Below are positions 7,422 through 16,160 of a stretch of 42,083 nt of DNA, one piece after another. The first letter of the stretch is position 1. Each line of letters starts with the position of its first letter. The position numbers were made by a program, and so were the translations under genes. The notes beneath the pieces are model-generated. The model did not search any database. It was not told the DNA's origin and saw only the letters and a program-made list of their open reading frames with translations. The DNA is from a bacterium (GTDB lineage Bacteria; UBP14; UBA6098; B30-G16), in NCBI GenBank assembly GCA_021159335.1, contig JAGGRZ010000047.1:1-42083 (forward strand). The letters are read 5' to 3'.

Positions 7422-8638
7422 CGTGTTCTCTCTATGTTTTTCATGAACTCCTCAACGCCATCAGCAATGGCTTTCGCTATTTTCTCCTGATATGAGTTCG
7501 TTTTAAGCTTTTTCTCCTCGTTTGGGTTGGTTATGAAAGCCGTTTCCACGAGCACAGCAGGCATAAAAGCTCCGTAAAGCACATAGAATCCTGCGCCCTC
7601 GGGTCCGCGAGCCTCAAATCCTGTCTCTCGCGAAAGCTTTTGCTCAAGAAGATATGCCAGAAGACTGCTTTCACGCTGATACTCACTTTGGACCATGTCG
7701 GTCATAATATACGCGAGCTCGCTAAGGTCCTTTACTACGGGGTTATCCTCGAGCAGCAAAGCTTTGTTCTCAAGGGCAGCCGCTGCTCTTGCGTCGTCCG
7801 TCCGCGCTGGAGAAAGATAAAAAACCTGCACACCGTGGGAGTCCTTCTTTCGCGATGCATTGCAATGTATCGATATAAACATGCTCGCCCCTGCTTTGTT
7901 CGCCATTTCGGTCCTACGGGCAAGGGGAACGAAGACATCACCATTGCGGGTCAGTATAACCGTATAGCCGCGTTTCTCAAGAATTTTTTTCAGTCTTCGT
8001 GCGATGGAAAGCGTGATATCTTTCTCCTTTACTCCCGATGGGCCTATTGCTCCCGGGTCTTTCCCACCGTGCCCTGGGTCTATTACTATAACCTTGCTCT
8101 TGCCTGGCTTTATGGGTTTCCTTATCTCTTCTTTTTCAAGTTTTTCTGGAATGGGTTGCGCCTTGTATACGCTTGTTACCGCAGCAGCTCTTCTCTGCGC
8201 AAGAAGTCCCCTTAAGTCGCCAACATTTTTAGCCAGCGTTTTTAGCCTTATAGTATCGCTCGATATCGTCATCTGGCGGGAAGTAGCCATGGCAAAGCAC
8301 TCGAAAAAACCAATCAACGGGATCATCAGCCCCTCACCCTCGAGCCTCGTGGGGAGTCCCATGTTGTATGCGCGACCGTCAATAAGGATAAATGGGTTCT
8401 CTATCGAGAATGTTATCTTTGCACCGAGAAAACTTATGGTCTCTTTCATGGCAAGCGGGTCGAAATCTCGGCTTCCGCCGGCGAGTCTTGCAAGCTGGTC
8501 TGTTGCGAAATACTGCCAACCAGATATTTTTTTAACCACAATACTGCCAACGATATCATCGTCAGAAACGATAACAACTCCAAAAGAGAGAGAAAAGATA
8601 ATAAAAATCAACGAAAATTTCGTTACTTTCTTTAACAT
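7418..8638 (-). CDS. N-acetylmuramoyl-L-alanine amidase (Amidase_3 family)
   Basis: Zinc-dependent peptidoglycan amidase that removes stem peptides from muramic acid, acting in the periplasm. Residues 1-24 form a signal peptide (KKVTKFSLIFIIFSLSFG). Residues about 30-135 resemble a copper-amine-oxidase-like N-terminal domain often found in such amidases (FILIDGRAYNMG). A linker follows, then the catalytic Amidase_3 domain from about residue 182: IDPGHGGKDPGAIG with zinc ligand His190, a conserved KEKD with the second ligand glutamate, FISIHCNA with the third ligand histidine, and the C-terminal LVETAFITN catalytic glutamate. Length of 406 residues is typical. It heads an operon with uppS. No ribosome site precedes the ATG and the promoter is so close that the mRNA may be leaderless. 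Confidence 0.93.
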   Translation of the reverse strand: MLKKVTKFSLIFIIFSLSFGVVIVSDDDIVGSIVVKKISGWQYFATDQLARLAGGSRDFDPLAMKETISFLGAKITFSIENPFILIDGRAYNMGLPTRLEGEGLMIPLIGFFECFAMATSRQMTISSDTIRLKTLAKNVGDLRGLLAQRRAAAVTSVYKAQPIPEKLEKEEIRKPIKPGKSKVIVIDPGHGGKDPGAIGPSGVKEKDITLSIARRLKKILEKRGYTVILTRNGDVFVPLARRTEMANKAGASMFISIHCNASRKKDSHGVQVFYLSPARTDDARAAAALENKALLLEDNPVVKDLSELAYIMTDMVQSEYQRESSLLAYLLEQKLSRETGFEARGPEGAGFYVLYGAFMPAVLVETAFITNPNEEKKLKTNSYQEKIAKAIADGVEEFMKNIERTR

Positions 8639-8644
8639 AATGTT

Positions 8645-8673
8645 ATTTTAATGGTGAATTTGTGGAATTGCAA
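8645..8673 (-). promoter_or_regulatory. Sigma-70-type promoter of the amidase-uppS operon, apparently leaderless
   Basis: Reading the minus strand, TTGCAA (8673-8668), a 17-base spacer and TAAAAT (8650-8645) are followed by only six bases before the ATG at 8638. The start would be at or within a few bases of the transcription start, and no Shine-Dalgarno sequence is present. Hexamers and spacing are seen directly; leaderless transcription is inferred. Confidence 0.6.
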
Positions 8674-8748
8674 GATAATAGATTTTTTTAGCCGATATTT
8701 GGTGTTATTTTGTTAGCCAAAGGTTTTGAGCTAAAAAGCGAGGGAAAA

Positions 8749-9423
8749 ATGGAAGTTAAAGCACATACGATACACAAATCAAAAAAAGAGGGTGGCAAGT
8801 TTTGGGGAACTCTCAAGAAATACTTCTTTACGGGACTTGTAGCTGTTGCCCCGATCGTGATAACCATAATAGTTCTCTGGTGGCTTTTCACGCGGCTCGA
8901 TAGCATTCTCGGACGATTTTTCTACTTGGTTCTGGGGATAAAAATTCCCGGACTTGGCATTCTCGCTATGTTCGTATTGATGGTCCTTATAGGATGGTTC
9001 ACCAGGCGTTATATTGGCAGGACTCTCCTTAAACTCATGGACCAGATCTTCGCCCGAATTCCCGTAGCAAGGACAATTTATTCCACCGTAAAGCAACTTG
9101 GTGAGTTCGTCCAGCAGAAAAGACAATTCGTATTCAATTCTGCTGTCCTGCTCGAATACCCCCGTAAAGGCATATGGACTATAGGGTTTCTATCCTCGAG
9201 CGAACCGGTCGTGATGGATAGGAAAGAACTATATCCTGTGTTCGTCCCGACAACCCCCAATCCTACCTCAGGCTTTTTGATTTATCTGCCAAGAAAGGAG
9301 TTCAAGGTGCTTGACATAAGCGTCGTCGATGCCATGAAAATAGTAGTTTCAGCAGGGATGTTGACTAGGGCAGCTCAAGAGAGGGAGCTTCCGTCAGAGG
9401 GTGGCGATGACACCGCGGATTGA
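8749..9423 (+). CDS. DUF502 family inner-membrane protein
   Basis: A 224-residue protein with two transmembrane helices: TGLVAVAPIVITIIVLWWLF near the N-terminus and GILAMFVLMVLIGWFT about 35 residues later. It then carries the conserved DUF502 block (ARIPVARTIYSTVKQLGEF) and a soluble C-terminal part with FVPTTPNPTSGFLIYLP. The family is widespread but of uncertain function; plant relatives act in membrane trafficking. The start chosen is ATG 8749, because GAGGGA lies just upstream; an upstream TTG at 8710 in the same frame is less likely. The gene overlaps the following rRNA methyltransferase gene by 17 bases. Confidence 0.88.
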   Translation: MEVKAHTIHKSKKEGGKFWGTLKKYFFTGLVAVAPIVITIIVLWWLFTRLDSILGRFFYLVLGIKIPGLGILAMFVLMVLIGWFTRRYIGRTLLKLMDQIFARIPVARTIYSTVKQLGEFVQQKRQFVFNSAVLLEYPRKGIWTIGFLSSSEPVVMDRKELYPVFVPTTPNPTSGFLIYLPRKEFKVLDISVVDAMKIVVSAGMLTRAAQERELPSEGGDDTAD

Positions 9424-10771
9424 CGAAAAATTCGGAAGGCGAGATAGCCAGCCGGCGATAAAGATTCGGGCGGCAGCGATAAAAGCACTTGAGCTTATAA
9501 TAAGGTGGCGAAAGACATCGAGCTTGGTTTTGCCAAAAACTGCCGATAGATTTGAGCTTTCGGGCAGAGACCGTTCAATGTTTTACAATCTCGTATTCGG
9601 CGTCCTCAAGAACATTATTTTTCTCGACTATATTCTTCTTAAGCTTCTGAGCTCGGGACGATATCCGTCATTTTACGGTTCCATGGCTTTGCGGCTTGGC
9701 GCGTATCAACTCGCTATGACAGATATTCCACAGTACGCAGCGGTGGATTCAACCGTGGAGGCACTCCGTTCGCTCGGCGCCCATCCCAAGGAACTCGCGC
9801 TGGTTAACGCTGTGCTTAGAAAATTTGCTGAAAAATGGCGAGAAATATCGTTGCCTGAGGATAAAGTTGCTTTTCTTTCCGTGAAGTACTCGCATCCGGA
9901 GTGGATCGTGGAGCGTTGGTTAAGGCGCTATGGTGCCAAAATGACGGAGCAAATTCTTGCAGCAAATAATGCCATACCCCCCAAAACTTTCAGGATAAAC
10001 ACGCTTAAAGTAAGCGTTGAGGGATTTAAGGATTGGGTGAAAACTTCAGGATATGAGATAGAGGACACAGTTTTCGCGGAGTACTTCAATTTGCTAAGCG
10101 ATGTGGCTGCGGGAGAATTTGAACCTCAAAAACAGGGGCTTGTTTCAGTGCAGGACGCGGCGTTTGGCATTCCAATAAGGCTTCTTGACCCCAAACCCGG
10201 CGAGTTGATTCTTGAGGTCGGCGCAGCACCCGGAGGAAAAACTACCCAGATAGTTGAATGGCTTGGCGGAAACATAAAGAACTTTTTCGCCATTGATAAT
10301 GTTCACCAAAGAAATCTTTTGATCGTTGAAAATATCGAAAGACTTGGTCATCCACGACCACATATAATAACTGCTGATGGAACCAGACCACCGTTCAAGA
10401 AAAGATTGTTCGACAAAGTTTTCATCGACGCTCCGTGCACATCATGGGGTGTGGTAAGGCGTCATCCGGAAATAAAGATATTTCGCAAAGAAGATGACGA
10501 GCCGAAGCTGCGAAGACTTCAGAAAGACCTTGTGGGCGCAGCATTCAGAATGCTTAAACGCGGCGGTTTGCTCGTTTTCACCACATGCACGACCGAACCT
10601 GAGGAAAATCAGGGTGCCGTTGAGTTAATGATTAAGCTTGGGATGAAGCTTTTGCCCGTCAATGAGGTTATACCCGAGCAATTCGTCGAAGCCGAGGGAC
10701 TCATCGCAAGAACATGGGTGCACAAGCACGACCTTGACGGAAGCTTTACGGTTGTAGCGCGGAAAGAGTAA
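9407..10771 (+). CDS. rsmB: 16S rRNA (cytosine-C5)-methyltransferase, RsmB/Sun type
   Basis: SAM-dependent methyltransferase expected to make m5C967 in 16S rRNA. The N-terminal about 140 residues form a NusB-like RNA-binding domain (RDRSMFYNLVFGVLKN, MALRLGAYQLAMTDIPQYAAVDSTVE). The catalytic domain has the SAM motif LEVGAAPGGKTTQI, motif IV DAPCTSWGVVRRHPE with one catalytic cysteine and motif VI FTTCTTEPEENQ with the second. Length of 454 residues is normal. ATG 9407 is chosen with AGAGGG just upstream; GTG 9401 is an in-frame alternative. It overlaps the end of the DUF502 gene, and its stop lies seven bases from the convergent PP-loop ATPase gene. Confidence 0.93.
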   Translation: MTPRIDEKFGRRDSQPAIKIRAAAIKALELIIRWRKTSSLVLPKTADRFELSGRDRSMFYNLVFGVLKNIIFLDYILLKLLSSGRYPSFYGSMALRLGAYQLAMTDIPQYAAVDSTVEALRSLGAHPKELALVNAVLRKFAEKWREISLPEDKVAFLSVKYSHPEWIVERWLRRYGAKMTEQILAANNAIPPKTFRINTLKVSVEGFKDWVKTSGYEIEDTVFAEYFNLLSDVAAGEFEPQKQGLVSVQDAAFGIPIRLLDPKPGELILEVGAAPGGKTTQIVEWLGGNIKNFFAIDNVHQRNLLIVENIERLGHPRPHIITADGTRPPFKKRLFDKVFIDAPCTSWGVVRRHPEIKIFRKEDDEPKLRRLQKDLVGAAFRMLKRGGLLVFTTCTTEPEENQGAVELMIKLGMKLLPVNEVIPEQFVEAEGLIARTWVHKHDLDGSFTVVARKE

Positions 10772-10778
10772 TTTTTGG

Positions 10779-11792
10779 TCAAAGATGTTTAACCGCTGGT
10801 TCTGCGACATAATGAGGTAACGAATATAAATCACTACGCCTGAGATGGAGTTTCTCAAGAAGCAAGCTTATCAATTCAACTGGTTCAGTGAGAAGTTTTC
10901 CCTCCTCCCTTTTTATCATATCTCTTCCTTCCTCGACATCGATAAAGCCAGCGCGAATGTTTGCTGAAATAATCATCCATCGCCGTGAAAAACCGAATTT
11001 CCGCTGAAGAAGAAAATCGCTCGCATCAGCGACAAGACAGTCCACATGACGCGTTCTACCATCAGGAAGCGATTGCCAGCCCAATTCACGCTTAAGCGTG
11101 TTGACTATCTCAAACTCGTTCCATCTCACATATTGCGGCATCGATACTACTTCGAATTCTTTTGCCTCTTCTGGACGAGTAACTATATTCTCAAGCTTTT
11201 CTGAGGGGTAATTTTTCCCAGAATACTTCATAAATCGCTCGTAGTGGTGTTTCAGCATGCCAAGCACATTGAATTCGACTTTCGAGCCAGAAACTCCGCC
11301 GTGCACAATAGTCTTCGTCCTATGCATTCTCGCCACCAAGAATCCCGAGCGGACAACCCCCTGACAACATGGAGTGCAAAAATCACCCGTCGCAAGGAGA
11401 AAATCCCTATACAAGCTGTAAAGAGTGTCAAAATCAGGCTTTATAGTTACAATATTTACGCCAAGAATTCTTTTAATTCGCTCAAGATTTTGCTTGGCAA
11501 CATCGCTCACGAAACCATGGTCGAAATTGGCGCCGACCACCTCCACGCCGAATTTTTTCCGCATGAGAAGAATTGCATACGAGCTATCCAGTCCCCCACT
11601 TACGGTAACGACAACTTTTCCGTAGCGTCTCTCGGCATCCTTTACGATTTTCGCGAATTTTTTCTCAGATTTTGCGTCATCAAAGTCTTTCCACTTCTGT
11701 TCATACTGGCGGCAGACATTACAGACTCCATCCTCATCGAGCACAATTTTCGGATAGGTCTCGGGAAGAAGGCACTTCTTGCAAAACTTCAT
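10779..11792 (-). CDS. PP-loop ATPase, N-acetyl sugar amidotransferase-like (WbpG/PseA type), co-transcribed with thi4
   Basis: A 337-residue cytoplasmic protein. It opens with a zinc-ribbon-like knuckle, CKKC at residues 4-7 and CNVC at 24-27, in the PETYPKIVLDEDGVC context typical of WbpG-like amidotransferases. The ATP pyrophosphatase P-loop SGGLDSS is at 65-71. A further cysteine cluster GDFCTPCCQG (C139, C142, C143) matches the DxCxPC block of the family. Relatives adenylate a carbonyl and introduce nitrogen into a UDP-sugar, whereas other PP-loop enzymes (ThiI, TtcA, LarE) handle sulfur. No glutaminase partner is present. It follows thi4 by 22 bases as last gene of the operon, which raises the possibility of a role in thiazole sulfur supply; a surface-sugar role fits the sugar-nucleotide transferase at the head of the operon. 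Confidence 0.8.
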   Translation of the reverse strand: MKFCKKCLLPETYPKIVLDEDGVCNVCRQYEQKWKDFDDAKSEKKFAKIVKDAERRYGKVVVTVSGGLDSSYAILLMRKKFGVEVVGANFDHGFVSDVAKQNLERIKRILGVNIVTIKPDFDTLYSLYRDFLLATGDFCTPCCQGVVRSGFLVARMHRTKTIVHGGVSGSKVEFNVLGMLKHHYERFMKYSGKNYPSEKLENIVTRPEEAKEFEVVSMPQYVRWNEFEIVNTLKRELGWQSLPDGRTRHVDCLVADASDFLLQRKFGFSRRWMIISANIRAGFIDVEEGRDMIKREEGKLLTEPVELISLLLEKLHLRRSDLYSLPHYVAEPAVKHL

Positions 11793-11814
11793 ATCAAATC
11801 TTCAAGTTTTCTCT

Positions 11815-12597
11815 TTATTTTGAACCCTCAATCTTGGCTTTAATTATCTCCGCGGCGCGCTTGCCAGAAAGCAACATTCCACCGAAAATGGGTCCCATCC
11901 TGTGTCCACCGAACACCGCATTGGACGCCATTCCAGCAACTATAAGACCGGGGTAGACCTCTTTTGTATTTTCGACCACATCCATCTCTCCCTTTAAAGC
12001 GAACATCGACTGCTCACCCATCATGCCACCCGTTGGCGTGTTGAGCTTTACCTTGTTTTTCATAGCCAGCTTGGCAGTCACCTCCGCATTGTGACCAGTA
12101 GCATCAATACAATACTTGGCGTAAATAGCTATCGGGTCAACGGGAAGTCCTAATGGTTCTATGGTGCCCCAGTTTATCACGAATCCCTGAACTCGCTCGC
12201 CGTTCCATACAAGGTCCTCAACTGCCATTCCATTGAAAATTTTTGCACCAGCATTCATAGCTTTCTCCGCTATCGTGACCATGGTAAGGACTGCGTCAGC
12301 GGTGAAGTGGTAATCGTCAAACTGCTTGTACGGCACTCCAAGCTCATCGAGTATTTTTCTTGCTTCGCTTTGAACTACTATCTCGTTGAACATTATTCCA
12401 CCAGCCCACATTCCGCCACCTATAGCTATCCTTTTCTCGAAGACAGCGACTTTGTAGCCGTCACCTGCGAGCTCATACGCAGCCATAAGTCCAGCCGGAC
12501 CTGCGCCCGCGATAGCCACATCCACCTCGAGGTGGTCGAGAAGCTTTCTTGTGAAGCTCTCGATAATAGCTCTTGCTACCTTGACATCGTTTATCAT
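11815..12597 (-). CDS. thi4: Thi4-type thiazole synthase (ADP-thiazole forming)
   Basis: FAD/NAD-dependent-fold enzyme that builds the thiazole half of thiamine from NAD and glycine; prokaryotic versions without the suicidal cysteine use sulfide and iron. The Rossmann motif GAGPAGL is at residues 31-37, followed by EKRIAIGGGMWAGGIMFNE, the DATGHNAEV motif and the C-terminal GGHRMGPIFGGML signature of the family. In place of the yeast active-site cysteine this protein has a GLPVDP stretch with proline at residue 152, where by memory archaeal enzymes have histidine. Length of 260 residues is normal. A GAGGGAG ribosome site precedes the ATG, which overlaps the stop of the upstream lipoprotein gene. 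No other thiamine gene is seen in the window. Confidence 0.92.
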   Translation of the reverse strand: MINDVKVARAIIESFTRKLLDHLEVDVAIAGAGPAGLMAAYELAGDGYKVAVFEKRIAIGGGMWAGGIMFNEIVVQSEARKILDELGVPYKQFDDYHFTADAVLTMVTIAEKAMNAGAKIFNGMAVEDLVWNGERVQGFVINWGTIEPLGLPVDPIAIYAKYCIDATGHNAEVTAKLAMKNKVKLNTPTGGMMGEQSMFALKGEMDVVENTKEVYPGLIVAGMASNAVFGGHRMGPIFGGMLLSGKRAAEIIKAKIEGSK

Positions 12598-13544
12598 TTC
12601 TCCCTCGCTTCAAAGTCTTCCGAGCCAATATACTCGTAACGCATCGAAGTGTCAACGGAGATAGTTGAGAAAAATGCACGGCTTCCGAATTCGACCCATA
12701 CTGTCTCACTTGTAGCGGCGTATGCGCCTATCACGCCTATGTAGCTTTCGTTGCCCGGCGGATTGAAAAGGTATGGTTCCATTCCTGAGTAATCGCTCAT
12801 GTTATAATAATCGAGAAATTGGACGAGATGGCGTTCGATAGCCTTAATGATTAATATATGTTCGCCTTCACAGTAGAATTTGCACCACGGTATCGCAACA
12901 CCAGATGAGGCATCTGACGCGACCCATCGAAGGCTGGGGCAACGCTCCGAAAGAGAATCGGGTAAACCATAACCTGTGCAAGATATAACGCCGACATAAC
13001 CGCGATATTCAAAATCATCATTCGCATTTGCTATGCGGACTACAAAAGCCCAGTCCCTTGTGTTATCGAATACCGCAGTATCTGGACTTAAGAACTCGAT
13101 TCTTGGCGCTGTGGGAACCGTGAAAGTGTCGCTGAAATCGCCTACAACGGTGTGTCCGTAAAGCCTGTAATGAACTCCTTCTGAAACTCTGAAAGCAGTG
13201 TCGGGAGCAGTGTAAATGTTTACAGTGTCAATGTAGGGATATGTCCCAAAAGAGATGGTAGTTTCTATCAATGCTATGGAGCTTTCCCCCCACGAAAGTG
13301 TTAACGATGCGCCATGGATGTAACTCGTTTGAATTGTGTCATCTATTGATGTAAGCTTCGAAAGCATAATGCAAATGGGTTTTTCTGGAGAAAAGATAGC
13401 CCATACTGCGGGTTTGGGTTTGTCGAGATGTGTCTGTGTTTCTGGCAGTTCACAGGCGACGAAAGTGAAAATCAAAACCAGCGACACAGAAAAGATGATA
13501 AGCAATAACGATTTACTTTTGCCATTTTTTGACGAGGTCCTCAT
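12594..13544 (-). CDS. Putative lipoprotein, possibly DUF4249-like
   Basis: A 316-residue protein with a lipoprotein signal peptide: basic N-terminus (SSKNGKSKS), hydrophobic stretch and lipobox-like FVAC at about residues 28-31, followed by ELPETQTH. The mature part begins with AVWAIFSPEKPICIMLSKL and a beta-rich domain, a layout reminiscent of the DUF4249 lipoproteins that accompany TonB receptors in Bacteroidetes; this family match is weak. It overlaps the upstream sugar-nucleotide transferase gene by 32 bases and its stop overlaps the thi4 start, so it sits inside a compact operon although its function seems unrelated to thiamine. Confidence 0.75.
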   Translation of the reverse strand: MRTSSKNGKSKSLLLIIFSVSLVLIFTFVACELPETQTHLDKPKPAVWAIFSPEKPICIMLSKLTSIDDTIQTSYIHGASLTLSWGESSIALIETTISFGTYPYIDTVNIYTAPDTAFRVSEGVHYRLYGHTVVGDFSDTFTVPTAPRIEFLSPDTAVFDNTRDWAFVVRIANANDDFEYRGYVGVISCTGYGLPDSLSERCPSLRWVASDASSGVAIPWCKFYCEGEHILIIKAIERHLVQFLDYYNMSDYSGMEPYLFNPPGNESYIGVIGAYAATSETVWVEFGSRAFFSTISVDTSMRYEYIGSEDFEAREK

Positions 13545-16011
13545 ACTCTCTGATTATCCTCTCAGCGACTTCTTTCGTCTTCCCTTCGGCAAGCAGATGG
13601 AAAACCGGCCTTTCCACATCTGGAAGGATTAAAACCCACGCATCTGAGCGTATTACTCTGACGCCATCCACGATGTCCCGCGGGAAATTCTTAGTATACT
13701 CGATAAGCGAGCGCATGACTTTACCCTTAGCATGCCACGGACAATCTACCTCGCGCTGAATCCAGAAAAACTTGGGCATATCAACCGCCAATAACGACAG
13801 CGGCTGTCCAGCCTTTGCCATTAATTCGAGGATTTTCACCATGGAAAACATGGCATCACAGGCGAAACCAAAATAGGAGAATATGAATCCTCCTCTCGTC
13901 CCGCCCACGAATTCTATTCCGCTCCGCGCTGCTTCCATCATGGCGAGATGGTCCTCGCGGATTCTAACCACCTTTATGCCGTGTTCGCGCGCAACAAAGT
14001 TTACCCCCATCGTCGCCGAAATAGGGACTGCTATAGTTTCCGGCTTGTATTGTGAAAGATAAAGTTTCGTCACAAGATAGAGTAATTCGTTGTCTTTGTA
14101 TATTTTACCCCTTTCGTCCACTATCGTAAGTCTTTCACCAGTGGGGTCGATAGCGAAGCCTGCGTCTGCACCGAGACTTGTCACCACGGCAGAAAGTGTT
14201 TTAAGAGTCTTTTCTCTCTCCTCGCGGGTTTTGGTGAGCCTGTTAGGGTCTACATAGGCGTTAAGCGTAAGGACCTCTGCGCCTATCTGCTCGTTTATGG
14301 CAGGCATAACCTGCGCTGCCGCACCGAATTCGTAATCAACCACAATTTTGAAACCGCCGCCCTTTATCGCCAAAACATCCACATAGGAGAGAAGCTTTTC
14401 CCTGTAGAATTCAATTTGCCCAGTTGGTCGCGATAGTTTCCCAAGATTTTCGTATTCGGCTTTTGGTATCCCCTCGCGCATAAGAAGCTGTTCTATTTTC
14501 CGGCAAACCTTTACTGGCAGATCCGTTCCATCGCCTGCGAGAAATATCAGGTCCTGCTTCTTAGGATTATACGGGGATTTTCTGATGTGAACCCCCGCAG
14601 TCTTAGGATTCGCTGAAAGATACTGTCTCGTTAGCGGAATAGGAACGAGGCCGAGATCCTCGACATTCATCCCCGCTGACATAGCTCCACAGAACAGAGC
14701 TCTGGCGGTTATCTGGCTTGCTCTGTCGGGGTCACGCGAAATAACTATCGTTCCACCCTCTTTCCCTACTGTAGCACCGAGAGCAGCACCTACTTTGGCT
14801 GCGAATTCGGGCGATATTTCCCAATTTATAGTGCCGCTTATTCTGGAACGAGCAAACAGTTCTCCACCAACGCGGTCACGGAATATTAGCGATTCAGTAA
14901 GGAATGCGCGATCATCAACAATTTTCTGAGGCCACAGTTTGACGCCAGCTACTATGGTCGCACCATTGCCTATTCTGCACTCGTCCGCTATGACAACATG
15001 CTCGTGTATCGTAGCACCCTCGCCCACCTTAACTCCTGAAGCCAGCACAGCATTACTTATATGTGCACCATCCCCTACTTTGACCCCATCCCATATAACA
15101 GCTCCTTCCACATAAGCACCCGCGCCTATTTCGGAATCCTCACCTATAACTGAATTATATAAGAAAGCACCTTTTTTTATCCTTGCATTCTTTCCGAGCA
15201 GAACCCTGCCCTCAATTTTTGCACCATCCTCTATACTCGCACCATCAGATATCCATACTTCACCGTCGCCATGTTTAATGCGCTCACCAGGAAATCTAAG
15301 CTTCACCCGTTCCCATAACGCATCCTCATTAGCCCGCCTGTATTCGCGAAGATTACCCACATCGCGCCAGTAGCCGCCAGCGACATACCCATAAAGCCTT
15401 TCACCAGCCTCCAATAGTCGAGGAAACAGATTCATCGAGAAGTCGAAGAATTCCCCTTTAGGTATCCATTCCAGAATTTCCGGTTCGAAAATGTATATTC
15501 CAGTGTTTATCGTGTCCGAGAATACCTGTCCCCATGCCGGTTTTTCGAGAAAACGGACTATTCTGCCGTCGTCGTCGATTATAACTATTCCGAACTGCAA
15601 AGGGGTTGGATGCCTCGTCAAAACTATAGTCGCTAAAGCTTTCTTTTTTTCATGGAAGTCGATGGCTGCTTTAAGATCGAAGTCGGTCAGGACATCTCCT
15701 GATATGACTATAAACCGTCCTCTAATAAGGTCTCCCGCATTGCCCACGCTTCCTGCGGTCCCGAGGTCAGCCTCAGCCATACGATACGATATCTTCATTC
15801 CCCACGGTGAACCATCGCCGAAGTAACTGCTTATTTTTTCGCCTTGATAGTAAAGGAGTGCTATGGCATCGTCGAAACCATTTTGCGAAAGCAAGTTAAG
15901 TATGTGCTCCATCATTGGCTTGCCAGCAACAGGTACCATAGGCTTGGGCCGTCTAAGCGTTAACGGGTGAAGCCTCGTTCCGAAACCGCCTGCCATTATT
16001 ACGACCTGCAA
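13513..16011 (-). CDS. NDP-sugar nucleotidyltransferase fused to a degenerate phosphomannomutase-like domain
   Basis: An 832-residue fusion. Residues 1 to about 235 form a nucleotidyltransferase with MAGGFGTRLHPLTLRRPKPM, probably a mannose-1-phosphate guanylyltransferase or glucose-1-phosphate transferase. Residues about 250-370 are a left-handed beta-helix of hexapeptide repeats (IEDGAKIEGRVLLGKNARI and so on). The rest has the fold order of phosphomannomutase/phosphoglucomutase, but the catalytic TASHNP loop reads RKSPYNP, the metal loop DGDADR reads DPTGER, the sugar loop GEQSGH reads GGTRGG and the phosphate loop SGTEP reads DVERP, so mutase activity is doubtful. The TTG start at 16011 has AAAAGGAGG upstream. 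It heads the operon with the lipoprotein, thi4 and PP-loop genes. Confidence 0.9.
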   Translation of the reverse strand: MQVVIMAGGFGTRLHPLTLRRPKPMVPVAGKPMMEHILNLLSQNGFDDAIALLYYQGEKISSYFGDGSPWGMKISYRMAEADLGTAGSVGNAGDLIRGRFIVISGDVLTDFDLKAAIDFHEKKKALATIVLTRHPTPLQFGIVIIDDDGRIVRFLEKPAWGQVFSDTINTGIYIFEPEILEWIPKGEFFDFSMNLFPRLLEAGERLYGYVAGGYWRDVGNLREYRRANEDALWERVKLRFPGERIKHGDGEVWISDGASIEDGAKIEGRVLLGKNARIKKGAFLYNSVIGEDSEIGAGAYVEGAVIWDGVKVGDGAHISNAVLASGVKVGEGATIHEHVVIADECRIGNGATIVAGVKLWPQKIVDDRAFLTESLIFRDRVGGELFARSRISGTINWEISPEFAAKVGAALGATVGKEGGTIVISRDPDRASQITARALFCGAMSAGMNVEDLGLVPIPLTRQYLSANPKTAGVHIRKSPYNPKKQDLIFLAGDGTDLPVKVCRKIEQLLMREGIPKAEYENLGKLSRPTGQIEFYREKLLSYVDVLAIKGGGFKIVVDYEFGAAAQVMPAINEQIGAEVLTLNAYVDPNRLTKTREEREKTLKTLSAVVTSLGADAGFAIDPTGERLTIVDERGKIYKDNELLYLVTKLYLSQYKPETIAVPISATMGVNFVAREHGIKVVRIREDHLAMMEAARSGIEFVGGTRGGFIFSYFGFACDAMFSMVKILELMAKAGQPLSLLAVDMPKFFWIQREVDCPWHAKGKVMRSLIEYTKNFPRDIVDGVRVIRSDAWVLILPDVERPVFHLLAEGKTKEVAERIIREYEDLVKKWQK

Positions 16012-16160
16012 GGTTAAGCCTCCTTTTGTTACATTTTAACGCCTCTTTAAAGGATAAGATACTGTGGGTTAACAGCGTTGCAAGGGGTATTTAGTGGATT
16101 AAGTTTAATATTTTTATTAAATAGTTGCAGAATATTTATTAGCTTCATAAAGAATTTCTA

